The position numbers and the translations under genes were made by a program. Positions 24,769 through 31,085 of a stretch of 41,980 nt of DNA are shown here, piece by piece. The notes beneath the pieces were generated by a model. The model was not told the origin of the DNA. It did no database searches and worked only from the letters and a program-made list of their open reading frames with translations. The stretch comes from a virus: positions 1 to 41,980 of the IMG/VR virus record IMGVR_UViG_3300025000_000208. One strand, written 5' to 3'. How positions within the stretch are numbered: the first letter of the stretch is position 1; the number at the start of each line of letters is the position of its first letter.

Positions 24769-24803
24769 GGAGGGCAGAGGAGCATCAACCCCTCCGACCC
24801 TCC
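24769..24803 (+). terminator. GC-rich hairpin after lysis genes
   Basis: GGAGGG (24769-24774) pairs with CCCTCC (24798-24803), with inner GAGG/CCTC. There is no T-run directly after it, so it is probably a partial terminator of the late operon, followed by a stronger one at 24861. Confidence 0.5.
24779..24790 (+). repeat. 12-bp direct repeat GGAGCATCAACC, copy 1
   Basis: Identical to 24860-24871, 81 bases apart. Both copies lie upstream of the integrase gene, each within the left arm of a hairpin. They could be integrase arm-binding sites or simply shared hairpin sequence. Confidence 0.5.
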
Positions 24804-24824
24804 AACCTACTTATTTTGTCATAC

Positions 24825-24852
24825 TTGACAAGCAATTCAAAGAGAGTAAATT
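24825..24852 (+). promoter_or_regulatory. Possible integrase promoter
   Basis: TTGACA (24825-24830), 16 bases, TAAATT (24847-24852). The -35 element is perfect and the -10 is weak (4 of 6). A terminator lies immediately downstream, so the transcript would be attenuated before reaching integrase. Confidence 0.4.
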
Positions 24853-24860
24853 GTGGATAG

Positions 24861-24902
24861 GAGCATCAACCTTATTTTGAGGTGTGTATGCTCTCTTTTT
24901 TT
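24861..24902 (+). terminator. Rho-independent terminator before integrase
   Basis: GAGCAT (24861-24866) pairs with ATGCTC (24888-24893), with inner CCT/AGG, followed by TC and seven T (24896-24902). It insulates integrase from late read-through. It contains copy 2 of the GGAGCATCAACC repeat (24860-24871). Confidence 0.75.
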
Positions 24903-25022
24903 ACCCAAATTTATGACAATATCATACAGCCAGATTTGACCGATCTTTTGTGTTGTGCTATGGTATGTAGTTCTTTAAATCGCTGTGGTGGCGATTTTTG
25001 GAATGGCTTTAGTGTCCCAAAC

Positions 25023-25919
25023 ATGGACACACAAACTGCACTTGATAAATATATAATCAAGTGTAGATCAGAAAATATAAATGAACATACCATCAAGGCT
25101 AAGATCAGACTCATTAGTCCATTTTGTGTTTGGTGTCAAAAACTAATCAAAGACATTACCATTGATGAGCTTTTTAAATGGCTGGAAATAGAGTGCAAAG
25201 GAAAAAGTCCAGAAGTAACTTTCCGTATCAAAACTCATTTAAGGCAACTTTTCAAGTATCTAAGCGAAGTAGGGGAGTCCAAAGTTCCTTATTCACTGAT
25301 TAAAATCAGACGACCCGAACATAAGCCGACCAACGCCTTAACTTATGACGAATTTATACTGTTAAATAAATTATGTCTTAGCAAAAAAGGCAATCGGAGA
25401 TATATAAGGTGGCACGCCTTAATAAACATGATGTTCTTTAGCGGGTGTAGAAGAAGCGAAGTCTTAAACATCAAAGTAGAAGATTTAGACCTCATCAATA
25501 AAACTGTCCGAATTAAAACAGCCAAGACCTACAAATACTCAATTAGGTTTTTTGACTTTGATATTGAGCCATATTTAAAAGCCTACAAGCCGACTCAAAA
25601 ACTCTTTGATCTAAGCGGTAATGCCATGTCAAATATGATCGTTGAACTTACCAAAGAACTAGGGATTAAAAGACATATCAGTTGCCACTCTTTCAGAGCA
25701 GGACTAATTACATATCTGCATTTGAAAGGTTGGGATATAGTTGACATCGCACGCTATGTTGACCACGAAGACATCTCGACAACTCAAAGATATATTGACC
25801 ATAATAGAGCCTTCATACTTAATAAAGCGAAAAAAACTTTCAGCGAAAAGGAATATGTAAACACGAAGGCTGATATTGGTAAGATATCTATTAAGACGCA
25901 GATTATTTATAGAAAATAA
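25023..25919 (+). CDS. int: Tyrosine recombinase (phage integrase)
   Basis: A 298-residue XerC/D-type recombinase that joins phage and host att sites by strand exchange. The N-terminal SAM-like core-binding domain covers residues 1-95. The catalytic domain has SGCRRSEVL with Arg143, a beta-hairpin Lys near 168 (IKTAKTYKY), CHSFRAG with His222 and Arg225, His248 in YVDHED, and nucleophile Tyr257 in TTQRYIDH. The reading frame is open upstream to a GTG at 24882, but that codon lies inside the terminator, so the ATG at 25023 is preferred. The ribosome site is weak, as is usual for regulated integrases. No excisionase is seen other than perhaps the adjacent ribbon-helix-helix peptide. Confidence 0.9.
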   Translation: MDTQTALDKYIIKCRSENINEHTIKAKIRLISPFCVWCQKLIKDITIDELFKWLEIECKGKSPEVTFRIKTHLRQLFKYLSEVGESKVPYSLIKIRRPEHKPTNALTYDEFILLNKLCLSKKGNRRYIRWHALINMMFFSGCRRSEVLNIKVEDLDLINKTVRIKTAKTYKYSIRFFDFDIEPYLKAYKPTQKLFDLSGNAMSNMIVELTKELGIKRHISCHSFRAGLITYLHLKGWDIVDIARYVDHEDISTTQRYIDHNRAFILNKAKKTFSEKEYVNTKADIGKISIKTQIIYRK

Positions 25920-25995
25920 CTAGTACAGAACTAACTAATTAAGTCATGCGATAAAATGAAATATTTTGTTATGCTTGAAGTCATAATTGCTATAC

Positions 25996-26024
25996 TTGAC
26001 ATCACTTTGATAGGAGAGTATGAT
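25996..26024 (+). promoter_or_regulatory. Strong promoter of ribbon-helix-helix gene
   Basis: TTGACA (25996-26001), 17 bases, TATGAT (26019-26024): a near-consensus housekeeping promoter. The predicted start at about 26031 gives a leader of about 25 bases with AGGAGGT before the ATG at 26056. Confidence 0.75.
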
Positions 26025-26055
26025 AGTCTTATAACGATAAATCAGGAGGTCAAAA

Positions 26056-26187
26056 ATGACATACCGACTACCAGTATCAGTACCGAAGATCATCGAGGAA
26101 AAGATCAAAGAAGAAAGTAAGCGAACAGGCAAAGGCCTAGCTGAAATTATCCGAGATATGCTTCGCAATAGATACAAGATCAAATAG
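26056..26187 (+). CDS. Ribbon-helix-helix (Arc/CopG-like) regulator, 43 aa
   Basis: A 43-residue protein whose pattern is that of the MetJ/Arc fold: a short N-terminal strand (TYRLPVSVP), helix A (KIIEEKIKEESKRTG) and helix B (GLAEIIRDMLRNRYKI). These bind DNA as dimers through the strand pair. AGGAGGTCAAAA and a near-perfect promoter indicate strong expression. It is the only recognisable DNA-binding regulator in the window and lies next to integrase. It could be the lysogeny repressor, an excisionase-like factor or an autoregulator. Which one is inference. Confidence 0.75.
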   Translation: MTYRLPVSVPKIIEEKIKEESKRTGKGLAEIIRDMLRNRYKIK

Positions 26188-26219
26188 GCAACCGAACAAA
26201 ACACCAGCCTACAAGCACT

Positions 26220-26248
26220 TTGACAATTAGATTAGAATAACATTGTAA
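26220..26248 (+). promoter_or_regulatory. Possible early promoter
   Basis: TTGACA (26220-26225), 17 bases, TTGTAA (26243-26248). The -35 box is perfect and the -10 poor. It would transcribe the long hairpin and the terminator before the early genes. Confidence 0.4.
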
Positions 26249-26293
26249 ATATAAGTCAGAACTATCTGAAATATATCCCTAAAAAGCTCCACA

Positions 26294-26358
26294 ATGCCAT
26301 TTTAACTAATTGTTAGACCCGCTAGGGTCCACCAGTTAGATTACAATTAAAATGGCAT
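26294..26358 (+). ncRNA. Elongated three-helix hairpin in early leader
   Basis: ATGCCATTTTAA (26294-26305) pairs perfectly with TTAAAATGGCAT (26347-26358). Inside, CTAATTG (26306-26312) pairs with CAGTTAG (26333-26339) with one G-T, then GACCC (26316-26320) with GGGTC (26325-26329) around a GCTA loop. About 24 pairs in 65 bases. It could be an RNA leader element, an operator or part of attP. No riboswitch family is recognised. Confidence 0.55.
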
Positions 26359-26387
26359 AACAATCGAATATAGGGTGTTTTGGATAG

Positions 26388-26426
26388 TGCGACTTTTGCA
26401 GGTCGCATTTTTTTGTTGCCTGCAAA
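26388..26426 (+). terminator. Terminator with overlapping anti-terminator hairpin
   Basis: TGCGAC (26388-26393) pairs with GTCGCA (26402-26407) followed by seven T: an intrinsic terminator. TTTGCAGG (26395-26402), in its loop, is perfectly complementary to CCTGCAAA (26419-26426) downstream. The two share base 26402 and overlap spatially, so formation of one may disturb the other. It stands 42 bases before the first early gene. Confidence 0.7.
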
Positions 26427-26467
26427 GAGTTGCTAATTAAAGTAACACTAAAGCCATGGAGGGCAAA

Positions 26468-27094
26468 ATGACACCACAGCATATAAAATTTGACAACCGT
26501 TTTAACAAAGCGACTGCCAAAGGAACGAGAACAAGAAAAACAAAGATCGACTATGCAAGACGAAGATGGAATGTATTTTTTACCTTCGCCTTCACAGTGA
26601 TAGTCGGCGGTCTGGTCTTAAACGGCATAAACCAGCCGATCAAAGCCGAGACTGTAAAAGCACAAGAAGTAAGCGAAGAGCCTTCTGAACGAGACACAGT
26701 CGCCAGAGAGATACCAAGAGTTGAGCCGGTCGTCATATTGGAACAGCCGAAGACCAGAGATGAATGGATAGATCAAATCTTTGGATCAGACGCAAGGATT
26801 ATGAAAGCAATCTGCCAGTCAGAGGGAAGTAATAACGATAGATCAATGAACACTACCCTAAACAAAGATGGAAGTTGGGACATAGGAACTTGCCAAATAA
26901 ACCTACAAGCCCATTGGGATAAAGTACCTGGAACGACAAAGGATGAAAAAGTAGAAAACCTGAAAAACAAGAAAATCAACATTGAAGTTGCAAAGAAAGT
27001 CTTTGACTCAAGACAGAAGTGGGACAAGGAATATGGAGGCTTCGGTGCTTGGTCAGATTACAAGAACGGAAAGTACAAGAAACATCTCAAATAA
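26468..27094 (+). CDS. Membrane-anchored lytic transglycosylase-like protein
   Basis: A 208-residue protein. A basic N-terminus (residues 1-34), one transmembrane helix (35-53, FFTFAFTVIVGGLVLNG), a linker (60-97) and a C-terminal lysozyme-like domain: MKAICQSEGSNN with candidate catalytic Glu119, then SWDIGTCQINLQAHW (136-150) as in SLT enzymes. It would cut glycan strands outside the membrane. The ATG at 26468 follows GGAGGG, and the ATG at 26456 contains the box itself. An early location beside integrase is odd for a lysis enzyme and suggests a role in entry remodelling, exclusion or cell-wall access. Confidence 0.75.
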   Translation: MTPQHIKFDNRFNKATAKGTRTRKTKIDYARRRWNVFFTFAFTVIVGGLVLNGINQPIKAETVKAQEVSEEPSERDTVAREIPRVEPVVILEQPKTRDEWIDQIFGSDARIMKAICQSEGSNNDRSMNTTLNKDGSWDIGTCQINLQAHWDKVPGTTKDEKVENLKNKKINIEVAKKVFDSRQKWDKEYGGFGAWSDYKNGKYKKHLK

Positions 27095-27147
27095 CTATCT
27101 GATGAGCTGGAGCAATCCAGCCACTGGGTAATTAAACAAGGAAACTT

Positions 27148-27252
27148 ATGCAAGAAATTCAAAACGAGATTGATCGAGTCAATAACTGGCTAGAAAGAAA
27201 AGTAAATTTTATTAAAAAGGAGGAACGTGACCAAGCAGATGAAGAAAATTAA
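27148..27252 (+). CDS. Small charged peptide, 34 aa
   Basis: A peptide of 34 residues, helical and charged (QEIQNEIDRVNNWLERKVNF then KKEERDQADEEN). AAGGAAA lies 4 bases before the ATG. Its end overlaps the next gene, whose AAGGAGG box lies inside it. No function is recognised. Confidence 0.5.
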   Translation: MQEIQNEIDRVNNWLERKVNFIKKEERDQADEEN

Positions 27253-27346
27253 AGACAGTTTCTTTGACGCTGACTGGAACTACCGAGAGGTAAAGAGAGG
27301 CAAGAAAGTTTTGAGCAAGGTAGTAAGAATAAAGGATTTGGTATGA
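27227..27346 (+). CDS. Small basic peptide, 39 aa, GTG start
   Basis: A GTG start behind AAAAAGGAGGAAC, one of the strongest ribosome sites in the region. The 39-residue product is basic and contains DSFFDADWNYREVKRGKK. It overlaps the upstream and downstream small genes, which indicates a coupled early operon. No family is recognised. Confidence 0.55.
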   Translation: MTKQMKKIKDSFFDADWNYREVKRGKKVLSKVVRIKDLV

Positions 27347-27426
27347 CACTTTGGGAATTAGCAGATTATTACGATTTAGATAATGAAGAAAGATTCGGCA
27401 TAGCCGAGGAAGGAGAAGATGACTAA
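27343..27426 (+). CDS. Small acidic peptide, 27 aa
   Basis: ATGA overlap with the preceding stop. The product is very acidic (LADYYDLDNEERFGIAEEGEDD). AAAGGA lies upstream. It ends 5 bases inside the annealing-protein gene, and its last codons contain that gene's ribosome box. It may act mainly in coupling or as a tiny inhibitor-type protein; its function is unknown. Confidence 0.45.
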   Translation: MTLWELADYYDLDNEERFGIAEEGEDD

Positions 27427-28111
27427 CCAAATCACGAAGTATGAAGAATTTAAGATGTCACCAGACCAACAGAAATTAGTGCTTGAAAATCTAGGTCTGA
27501 AAATGGAGGGCAATAAAGCAGTCACCGAGACAGAGTTGAGAATGTTTGCTTGGCAGTCACAAAGGCTAGAACTGGACATGTTCAACAAAGAGATTTACCT
27601 AATAGGTCGTTGGAATAGCGATCTAGGTAGGCAGGTCTATACCACTCAGATTTCGATTGACGGAATGAGACTGATCGCTGAAAGAACAAACAAGTATATC
27701 GGCTCAAAAGTCGAGTATGGAACTTATGGTGAAAACAAGAAAATGAAATGCACAGTCACGGTCAAAAAGGTAATTGGTGAACATATTGGAGAATTTGAAG
27801 GTATCGCCTACTTTGATGAGTTTAATCAAGCCAAATCTCCTCTTTGGAAATCAATGCCAAGAACTATGTTAGCTAAATGTGCCGAGTCACAAGCTCTTAG
27901 AAAAGCATTTCCTGACAAGTTTGCCGGTATTTACACAGTTGATGAGTTTCCTGCTGATGAAGCCATAGAGAAAAGAATAGAAAAAGCCGAACAAGAATTT
28001 GATTCGAAGCAAGACGAAGAGTCAGTTGAGAAAGTAAAGAAACTTGTGGCTAGGGAAAAACCAACAACACCGATAGCTCAAGAATTTAAGCCGAGAGTTT
28101 ACAATGGCTGA
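27419..28111 (+). CDS. bet: Single-strand annealing recombinase (Bet/RecT family)
   Basis: A 230-residue protein with the Bet/RecT core: AWQSQRLELDMFNKEIYLIGRW, QISIDGMRLIAERTNKYIG (about residues 75-93), then MPRTMLAKCAESQALRKAF (about 145-163). Such proteins coat and anneal complementary single strands during phage recombination and replication. The C-terminus after 180 is charged and flexible. The exonuclease gene follows with an 8-base overlap, giving the usual exo-beta pair. AAGGAGAAG precedes the ATG. The call Bet rather than RecT proper rests on the SIDGMR..AERT motif. Confidence 0.85.
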   Translation: MTNQITKYEEFKMSPDQQKLVLENLGLKMEGNKAVTETELRMFAWQSQRLELDMFNKEIYLIGRWNSDLGRQVYTTQISIDGMRLIAERTNKYIGSKVEYGTYGENKKMKCTVTVKKVIGEHIGEFEGIAYFDEFNQAKSPLWKSMPRTMLAKCAESQALRKAFPDKFAGIYTVDEFPADEAIEKRIEKAEQEFDSKQDEESVEKVKKLVAREKPTTPIAQEFKPRVYNG

Positions 28112-28703
28112 ATATAATTATCCAAATGACGGAAAACTTCATACGAGATTTTCAGAACTTACAAGGTGTACCCCTGGTCAAATTGAAAGAGTTGTGGCTG
28201 AAAGAATGGGCGATGATAACCGATATACCAATGAAATTATGGAGTTTGGCACAGTTAGGCACGAGAAACTTGCCGAGTATATCAAGAAGAATAGCCAACT
28301 CCCCCCAAGGTTTAATCTTGACTTGAAGTGCGAGCCAGAAAATGCTGAAAGACAAATTGCGATTGAGATGTTTCCAAATGTAGTCATTCATGCAACACCT
28401 GATGTCTTTGACACAGACTGGATTGCAGACTTTAAGACTACAACAGGTGACGGAAAGAACTATGGCTCAAGCAAACAAGTTACCTTTTATGCTTGGCTAC
28501 TTAGCTTTTACGGATATGACATTAAAACTGTCTATTACCTTTGTGAACGATGGGACAAGGAAAGAACAAAAATCATTGAATATCCAGAGCCAATTAAAAA
28601 GGAAGTTGATAAGGAAATATTCAACGATTTAAGAGAGTGGACATTAGGTCGAGTCCATTTATTGCAAACAACATTAAGGTATTACCAGAAAGTAGAGGTT
28701 TAA
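28104..28703 (+). CDS. PD-(D/E)XK recombination exonuclease
   Basis: A 199-residue nuclease of the RecB/Cas4-like PD-(D/E)XK class. It has FGTVRHEKLAEYI (48-60), the catalytic HATPDVFDTDWIADFKT with Asp100, Asp109 and Lys111, and the KQVTFYAWLL motif with Gln125 and Tyr129. It would resect double-strand ends to give single strands for the neighbouring annealing protein, the role of lambda Exo. I see no four-cysteine iron-sulphur cluster typical of Cas4 or AddB. Confidence 0.85.
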   Translation: MAEYNYPNDGKLHTRFSELTRCTPGQIERVVAERMGDDNRYTNEIMEFGTVRHEKLAEYIKKNSQLPPRFNLDLKCEPENAERQIAIEMFPNVVIHATPDVFDTDWIADFKTTTGDGKNYGSSKQVTFYAWLLSFYGYDIKTVYYLCERWDKERTKIIEYPEPIKKEVDKEIFNDLREWTLGRVHLLQTTLRYYQKVEV

Positions 28704-28955
28704 ATGGAATTTGAAAATGTAGGTGCAGGTTGGTGGAAAGTAGAAGAAGGAAAAGCAAGCCGATATTCAGTCAAATTGAACAACGGAATGTATATGTCAA
28801 TCTTCAAGAATAAGAAAAAGGAAGAAGGAAGCAATCAACCAGACATCAATATCACGATGAGCAAAGATGACGCTGAAAAATTGGGTCTTGTAAAAGATCA
28901 ACCACAAACAAAAACAGACACAGACGAAGTAGATATCGAAGAAATACCTTTTTAA
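28704..28955 (+). CDS. Small protein with SSB-like acidic C-terminal tail
   Basis: An 83-residue protein. Residues 8-50 look like a small beta barrel (GWWKVEEGKASRYSVKL, GMYMSIFKNKKK). The tail is acidic and ends DEVDIEEIPF, very close to the DDDIPF tip by which bacterial SSB recruits partner proteins. It starts directly after the exonuclease stop. It is much shorter than SSB (about 110 residues or more before the tail), so it may be a compact single-strand binder or a mimic of the SSB tip. Confidence 0.65.
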   Translation: MEFENVGAGWWKVEEGKASRYSVKLNNGMYMSIFKNKKKEEGSNQPDINITMSKDDAEKLGLVKDQPQTKTDTDEVDIEEIPF

Positions 28956-28966
28956 TCCCTGATATG

Positions 28967-28984
28967 CAGTCCCTAAGGGGGCTG
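28967..28984 (+). terminator. Hairpin before replication gene
   Basis: CAGTCCC (28967-28973), TAAG, GGGGCTG (28978-28984): seven pairs including one G-T, followed by AAATTAG rather than a T-run. It separates the recombination genes from the replication gene and may reduce read-through. Confidence 0.45.
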
Positions 28985-29012
28985 AAATTAGAGAATAACT
29001 ATGGAGGTGGTT

Positions 29013-29480
29013 ATGGCAAATCCGCAAAAAGAGAATGGTCGAACGGAGATAGCCAATGAAATATTGGAAAAGTTTTGCCGTTTCAGAATACCCGGCGAAG
29101 TTATGCAGGTAGTTATGGTAATAATCCGGAAGACTTATGGTTGGCACAAGAAAACAGATCAGATTTCTTATTCGCAATTTTCACAGATGACCGGATTAAG
29201 CAAATCTAATGTAGCTAGGGCGTTATCAAAAGCGAGTACCCATTGTCTAATTTACAAGGATAGAACTGGAAAATATGGATTTCAGAAAGATTTTGATGGT
29301 TGGATAGAATTTGGGGTACTCAAAAGTGATTTAAAAGTTATCAAAAGTGATAACAAACCCCACGCTCAAAAGTTATCAAAAGCGAGTACCACAAAAGAAA
29401 TAAAAGAAACTATACAAAAGAAAGGGTTTAAAGATTTATCATTTATTAACTTAGAACCCATAGAGGGTTGTGACTTTTAG
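29013..29480 (+). CDS. Replication initiation protein, phage O N-terminal domain
   Basis: A 155-residue protein whose first 95 residues are the Phage_rep_O winged-helix domain: PQKENGRTEIANEILEKF, VIIRKTYGWHKKTDQIS, SQMTGLSKSNVARALSKAS. In lambda O this domain binds origin iterons. The C-terminal half is short, charged and low in structure. There is no separate P/DnaC or helicase gene nearby, so host helicase must be recruited in another way. The ATG at 29013 follows ATGGAGGTGGTT; the ATG at 29001 would contain the ribosome box. Repeats inside the gene suggest that it carries the origin, as in lambdoid phages. Confidence 0.8.
   Translation: MANPQKENGRTEIANEILEKFCRFRIPGEVMQVVMVIIRKTYGWHKKTDQISYSQFSQMTGLSKSNVARALSKASTHCLIYKDRTGKYGFQKDFDGWIEFGVLKSDLKVIKSDNKPHAQKLSKASTTKEIKETIQKKGFKDLSFINLEPIEGCDF
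29222..29390 (+). repeat. Iteron cluster inside replication gene (putative origin)
   Basis: The core TCAAAAG occurs at 29226, 29320, 29341, 29366 and 29376. Two copies extend identically to GTTATCAAAAGCGAGTACC (29222-29240 and 29372-29390). Another forms the near-palindrome GTTATCAAAAGTGATAAC (29337-29354). The 29320 and 29341 copies are 21 bases apart, two helical turns. Confidence 0.65.
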
Positions 29481-29487
29481 GAGGGTT

Positions 29488-29670
29488 ATGTATTCAGAGT
29501 TAAACGATAAAGAGAAAATCGAGATTTTAAAGATGTCAGGTGCGGAGGTATTTACAAGATCGAAGAAAGCTCACGAAGAGGGGAAAATTAACAGTGAAAA
29601 GTTAAAGCAAATGAACGCCTTTTGGCTTAATGAACACAATATTAGAGGTAAATGGAGTAAATATAATTAG
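29488..29670 (+). CDS. Hypothetical early protein, 60 aa
   Basis: A 60-residue helical protein (LNDKEKIEILKMSGAEVF, then HEEGKINSEKLKQMNAFW). AGGAGGG lies 3 bases before the ATG at 29488, which decides the start over the codon at 29470. It lies directly after the replication gene and may be replication-linked. No family is recognised. Confidence 0.65.
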   Translation: MYSELNDKEKIEILKMSGAEVFTRSKKAHEEGKINSEKLKQMNAFWLNEHNIRGKWSKYN

Positions 29671-29677
29671 GAGGGGT

Positions 29678-29833
29678 ATGACAAACGAAGAAGTTAAAGA
29701 CCAACTGTTTGATCTTTACGGCAAGTATGTCAACTTAACTGACAAATACTTTGAGATCGTCAGAACACTGTCAGAAGTCGAGTGGCAGTACGAGCAAATA
29801 CTTAAAAATAAAGGCGTGGAGGTAATCAAATGA
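29678..29833 (+). CDS. Hypothetical early protein, 51 aa
   Basis: A 51-residue helical protein (EEVKDQLFDLYGKYVNL, KYFEIVRTLSEVEWQYEQIL) with strong TAGGAGGGGT before the ATG at 29678. It overlaps the next gene by ATGA. It resembles a short two-helix coiled coil. Function unknown. Confidence 0.65.
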   Translation: MTNEEVKDQLFDLYGKYVNLTDKYFEIVRTLSEVEWQYEQILKNKGVEVIK

Positions 29834-30255
29834 CCATAGAAGATAAATTCAACGAGATGTTCCCTGGTGTAAGGAGGTTAAAAGATGATCGTTTTGCCGA
29901 CGCCGACAAGTCGATAGGTAGAGATTTAGTTCAAGGGTCTTGGGACTTAGAAGTAGACAAATTTCTAAAAACTCGTTGTGTCAAAATACACACATATAGC
30001 GAAGAAGCAAAGATACTAGACGAAGTTTTCGATGGTGTGCCATACCAAGTATCACCAATTATGCTTAAAATACAGGTCAAATCGTGGATAGACAAAGCAC
30101 TTCAAGCTAAGGTGGAGAAGATTATAATGGGCTTAGAAAATCACCCTTTATATCAGAGATACAGAGATAATAAACATTGTGGGTTTGAGGCTAGTGTTGT
30201 AGGTTCGGAAATAGCTCGAATCCTTGAAGCCATTAAAAGCAAAGGAAAAGAATGA
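29830..30255 (+). CDS. Hypothetical early protein, 141 aa
   Basis: A 141-residue mixed charged protein with a likely N-terminal disordered part and a helical C-terminal half (MLKIQVKSWIDKALQAKVEKI, ASVVGSEIARILEAIKSKGKE). There is one Cys at each of two isolated sites and no metal motif. It is coupled by overlap to both neighbours. No family is recognised. Confidence 0.65.
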   Translation: MTIEDKFNEMFPGVRRLKDDRFADADKSIGRDLVQGSWDLEVDKFLKTRCVKIHTYSEEAKILDEVFDGVPYQVSPIMLKIQVKSWIDKALQAKVEKIIMGLENHPLYQRYRDNKHCGFEASVVGSEIARILEAIKSKGKE

Positions 30256-30428
30256 GATTTATAGATAGATATTTTATTTGTTGGTTATGGACAATCGTTA
30301 TTGACACAATCAAGCAGATAGACGAGAAGTGGTGGGAAATATTGCTTGTGGCACTAATATTCAGTGGTTTATGGCAGTTTGCTAACTTTGTAATTTATGA
30401 TTCGTGGAAGAAAGCGAGGAATAAATGA
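30252..30428 (+). CDS. Small membrane protein, 58 aa
   Basis: A 58-residue protein with a hydrophobic aromatic N-terminus (FIDRYFICWLWTIVIDTI) and a second hydrophobic segment (WWEILLVALIFSGLWQFANFVIY), ending in a basic tail KKARNK. One or two membrane segments are likely. It overlaps genes on both sides by 4 bases. It could be an early membrane-targeted accessory protein. No family is recognised. Confidence 0.6.
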   Translation: MRFIDRYFICWLWTIVIDTIKQIDEKWWEILLVALIFSGLWQFANFVIYDSWKKARNK

Positions 30429-30787
30429 CCGACATAACAAAAGAGATAGAGAAAAAAAAGAAAGACTTATTTAAATTCTGGGAAAGTGACTTGAGATACA
30501 GAATTAGGCAAGAGGAAGAAAAATACAACAATGATGCATCTCGTGAGCATGGTATTGATTGGGTTGAAATGGTAATCTGCAAATCCCTGAAAGACATTAT
30601 AAAAGAAACCGAATCACTTGTAGTCCAAGCACTGGCTGAGAATAACCAGAGAGTGATTGAAAGAATAAAGAAGCACAAGAAGAAAAATATCAAAGATACC
30701 CTGGCCAATGTCCTTGAAAACCACCAAGTCATCGGTTACAACCAAGCATTATTAGATATTTTGCAATCATTAGAGAAGGGAGAGTGA
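30425..30787 (+). CDS. Coiled-coil hypothetical protein, 120 aa
   Basis: A 120-residue protein, almost entirely helical and charged (KEIEKKKKDLFKFWES, RIRQEEEKYNN, QRVIERIKKHKKKNIKD). ATGA overlap with the membrane protein before it and a 0-base gap to the membrane peptide after it. It may be a soluble partner of one of them. No family is recognised. Confidence 0.65.
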   Translation: MTDITKEIEKKKKDLFKFWESDLRYRIRQEEEKYNNDASREHGIDWVEMVICKSLKDIIKETESLVVQALAENNQRVIERIKKHKKKNIKDTLANVLENHQVIGYNQALLDILQSLEKGE

Positions 30788-30883
30788 ATGAGCTGGACAC
30801 CTTGGTACATAACGATAGGAATATCATTGATAATATTAAGCATCGTCTGGCTATGGGTTGAAGCAGAGAAGGAGGAGGAATGA
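30788..30883 (+). CDS. Single-pass membrane peptide, 31 aa
   Basis: A 31-residue peptide: SWTPWYITIGISLIILSIVW is a clear transmembrane helix, followed by an acidic tail (EAEKEEE). GAAGGGAGAGTGA precedes the ATG. It overlaps the next gene by ATGA. The small size and position in the chain are typical of phage early membrane effectors. Confidence 0.6.
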   Translation: MSWTPWYITIGISLIILSIVWLWVEAEKEEE

Positions 30884-31053
30884 TAAGCGATTGTTGTAAG
30901 TCATCAACCACATTAGTCTATGGGATAGACAGTAGTACTTATTTTTGCAATACCTGTAAGAAAGAGTGTTTCAAAAAGACAGAACAATGTTTTTGCCAAA
31001 GTTACTACGATGACGATAACGTGCTTAGAGATTGTACTTGCGGTAAATGTTAA
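30880..31053 (+). CDS. Cys-rich peptide, 57 aa
   Basis: A 57-residue peptide with ten cysteines: a CC pair, CNTCKKEC, CFC and CTCGKC. The spacing suggests two zinc-binding knuckles. GGAGGAGG lies just upstream of the ATG in the previous gene's end. No family is recognised. It may bind metal or nucleic acid. Confidence 0.6.
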   Translation: MISDCCKSSTTLVYGIDSSTYFCNTCKKECFKKTEQCFCQSYYDDDNVLRDCTCGKC

Positions 31054-31085
31054 AAAATTAACCCTAACTTTTGGAAGGAGGATAT

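Noticed and set aside
24882-25022. Upstream GTG start of integrase
   Set aside because: The codon lies inside a clear terminator hairpin and the extra residues do not look like an integrase N-terminus.
27099-27125. CTGATGAG followed by a hairpin, like a hammerhead ribozyme core
   Set aside because: The required CGAAAC segment after stem II is missing.
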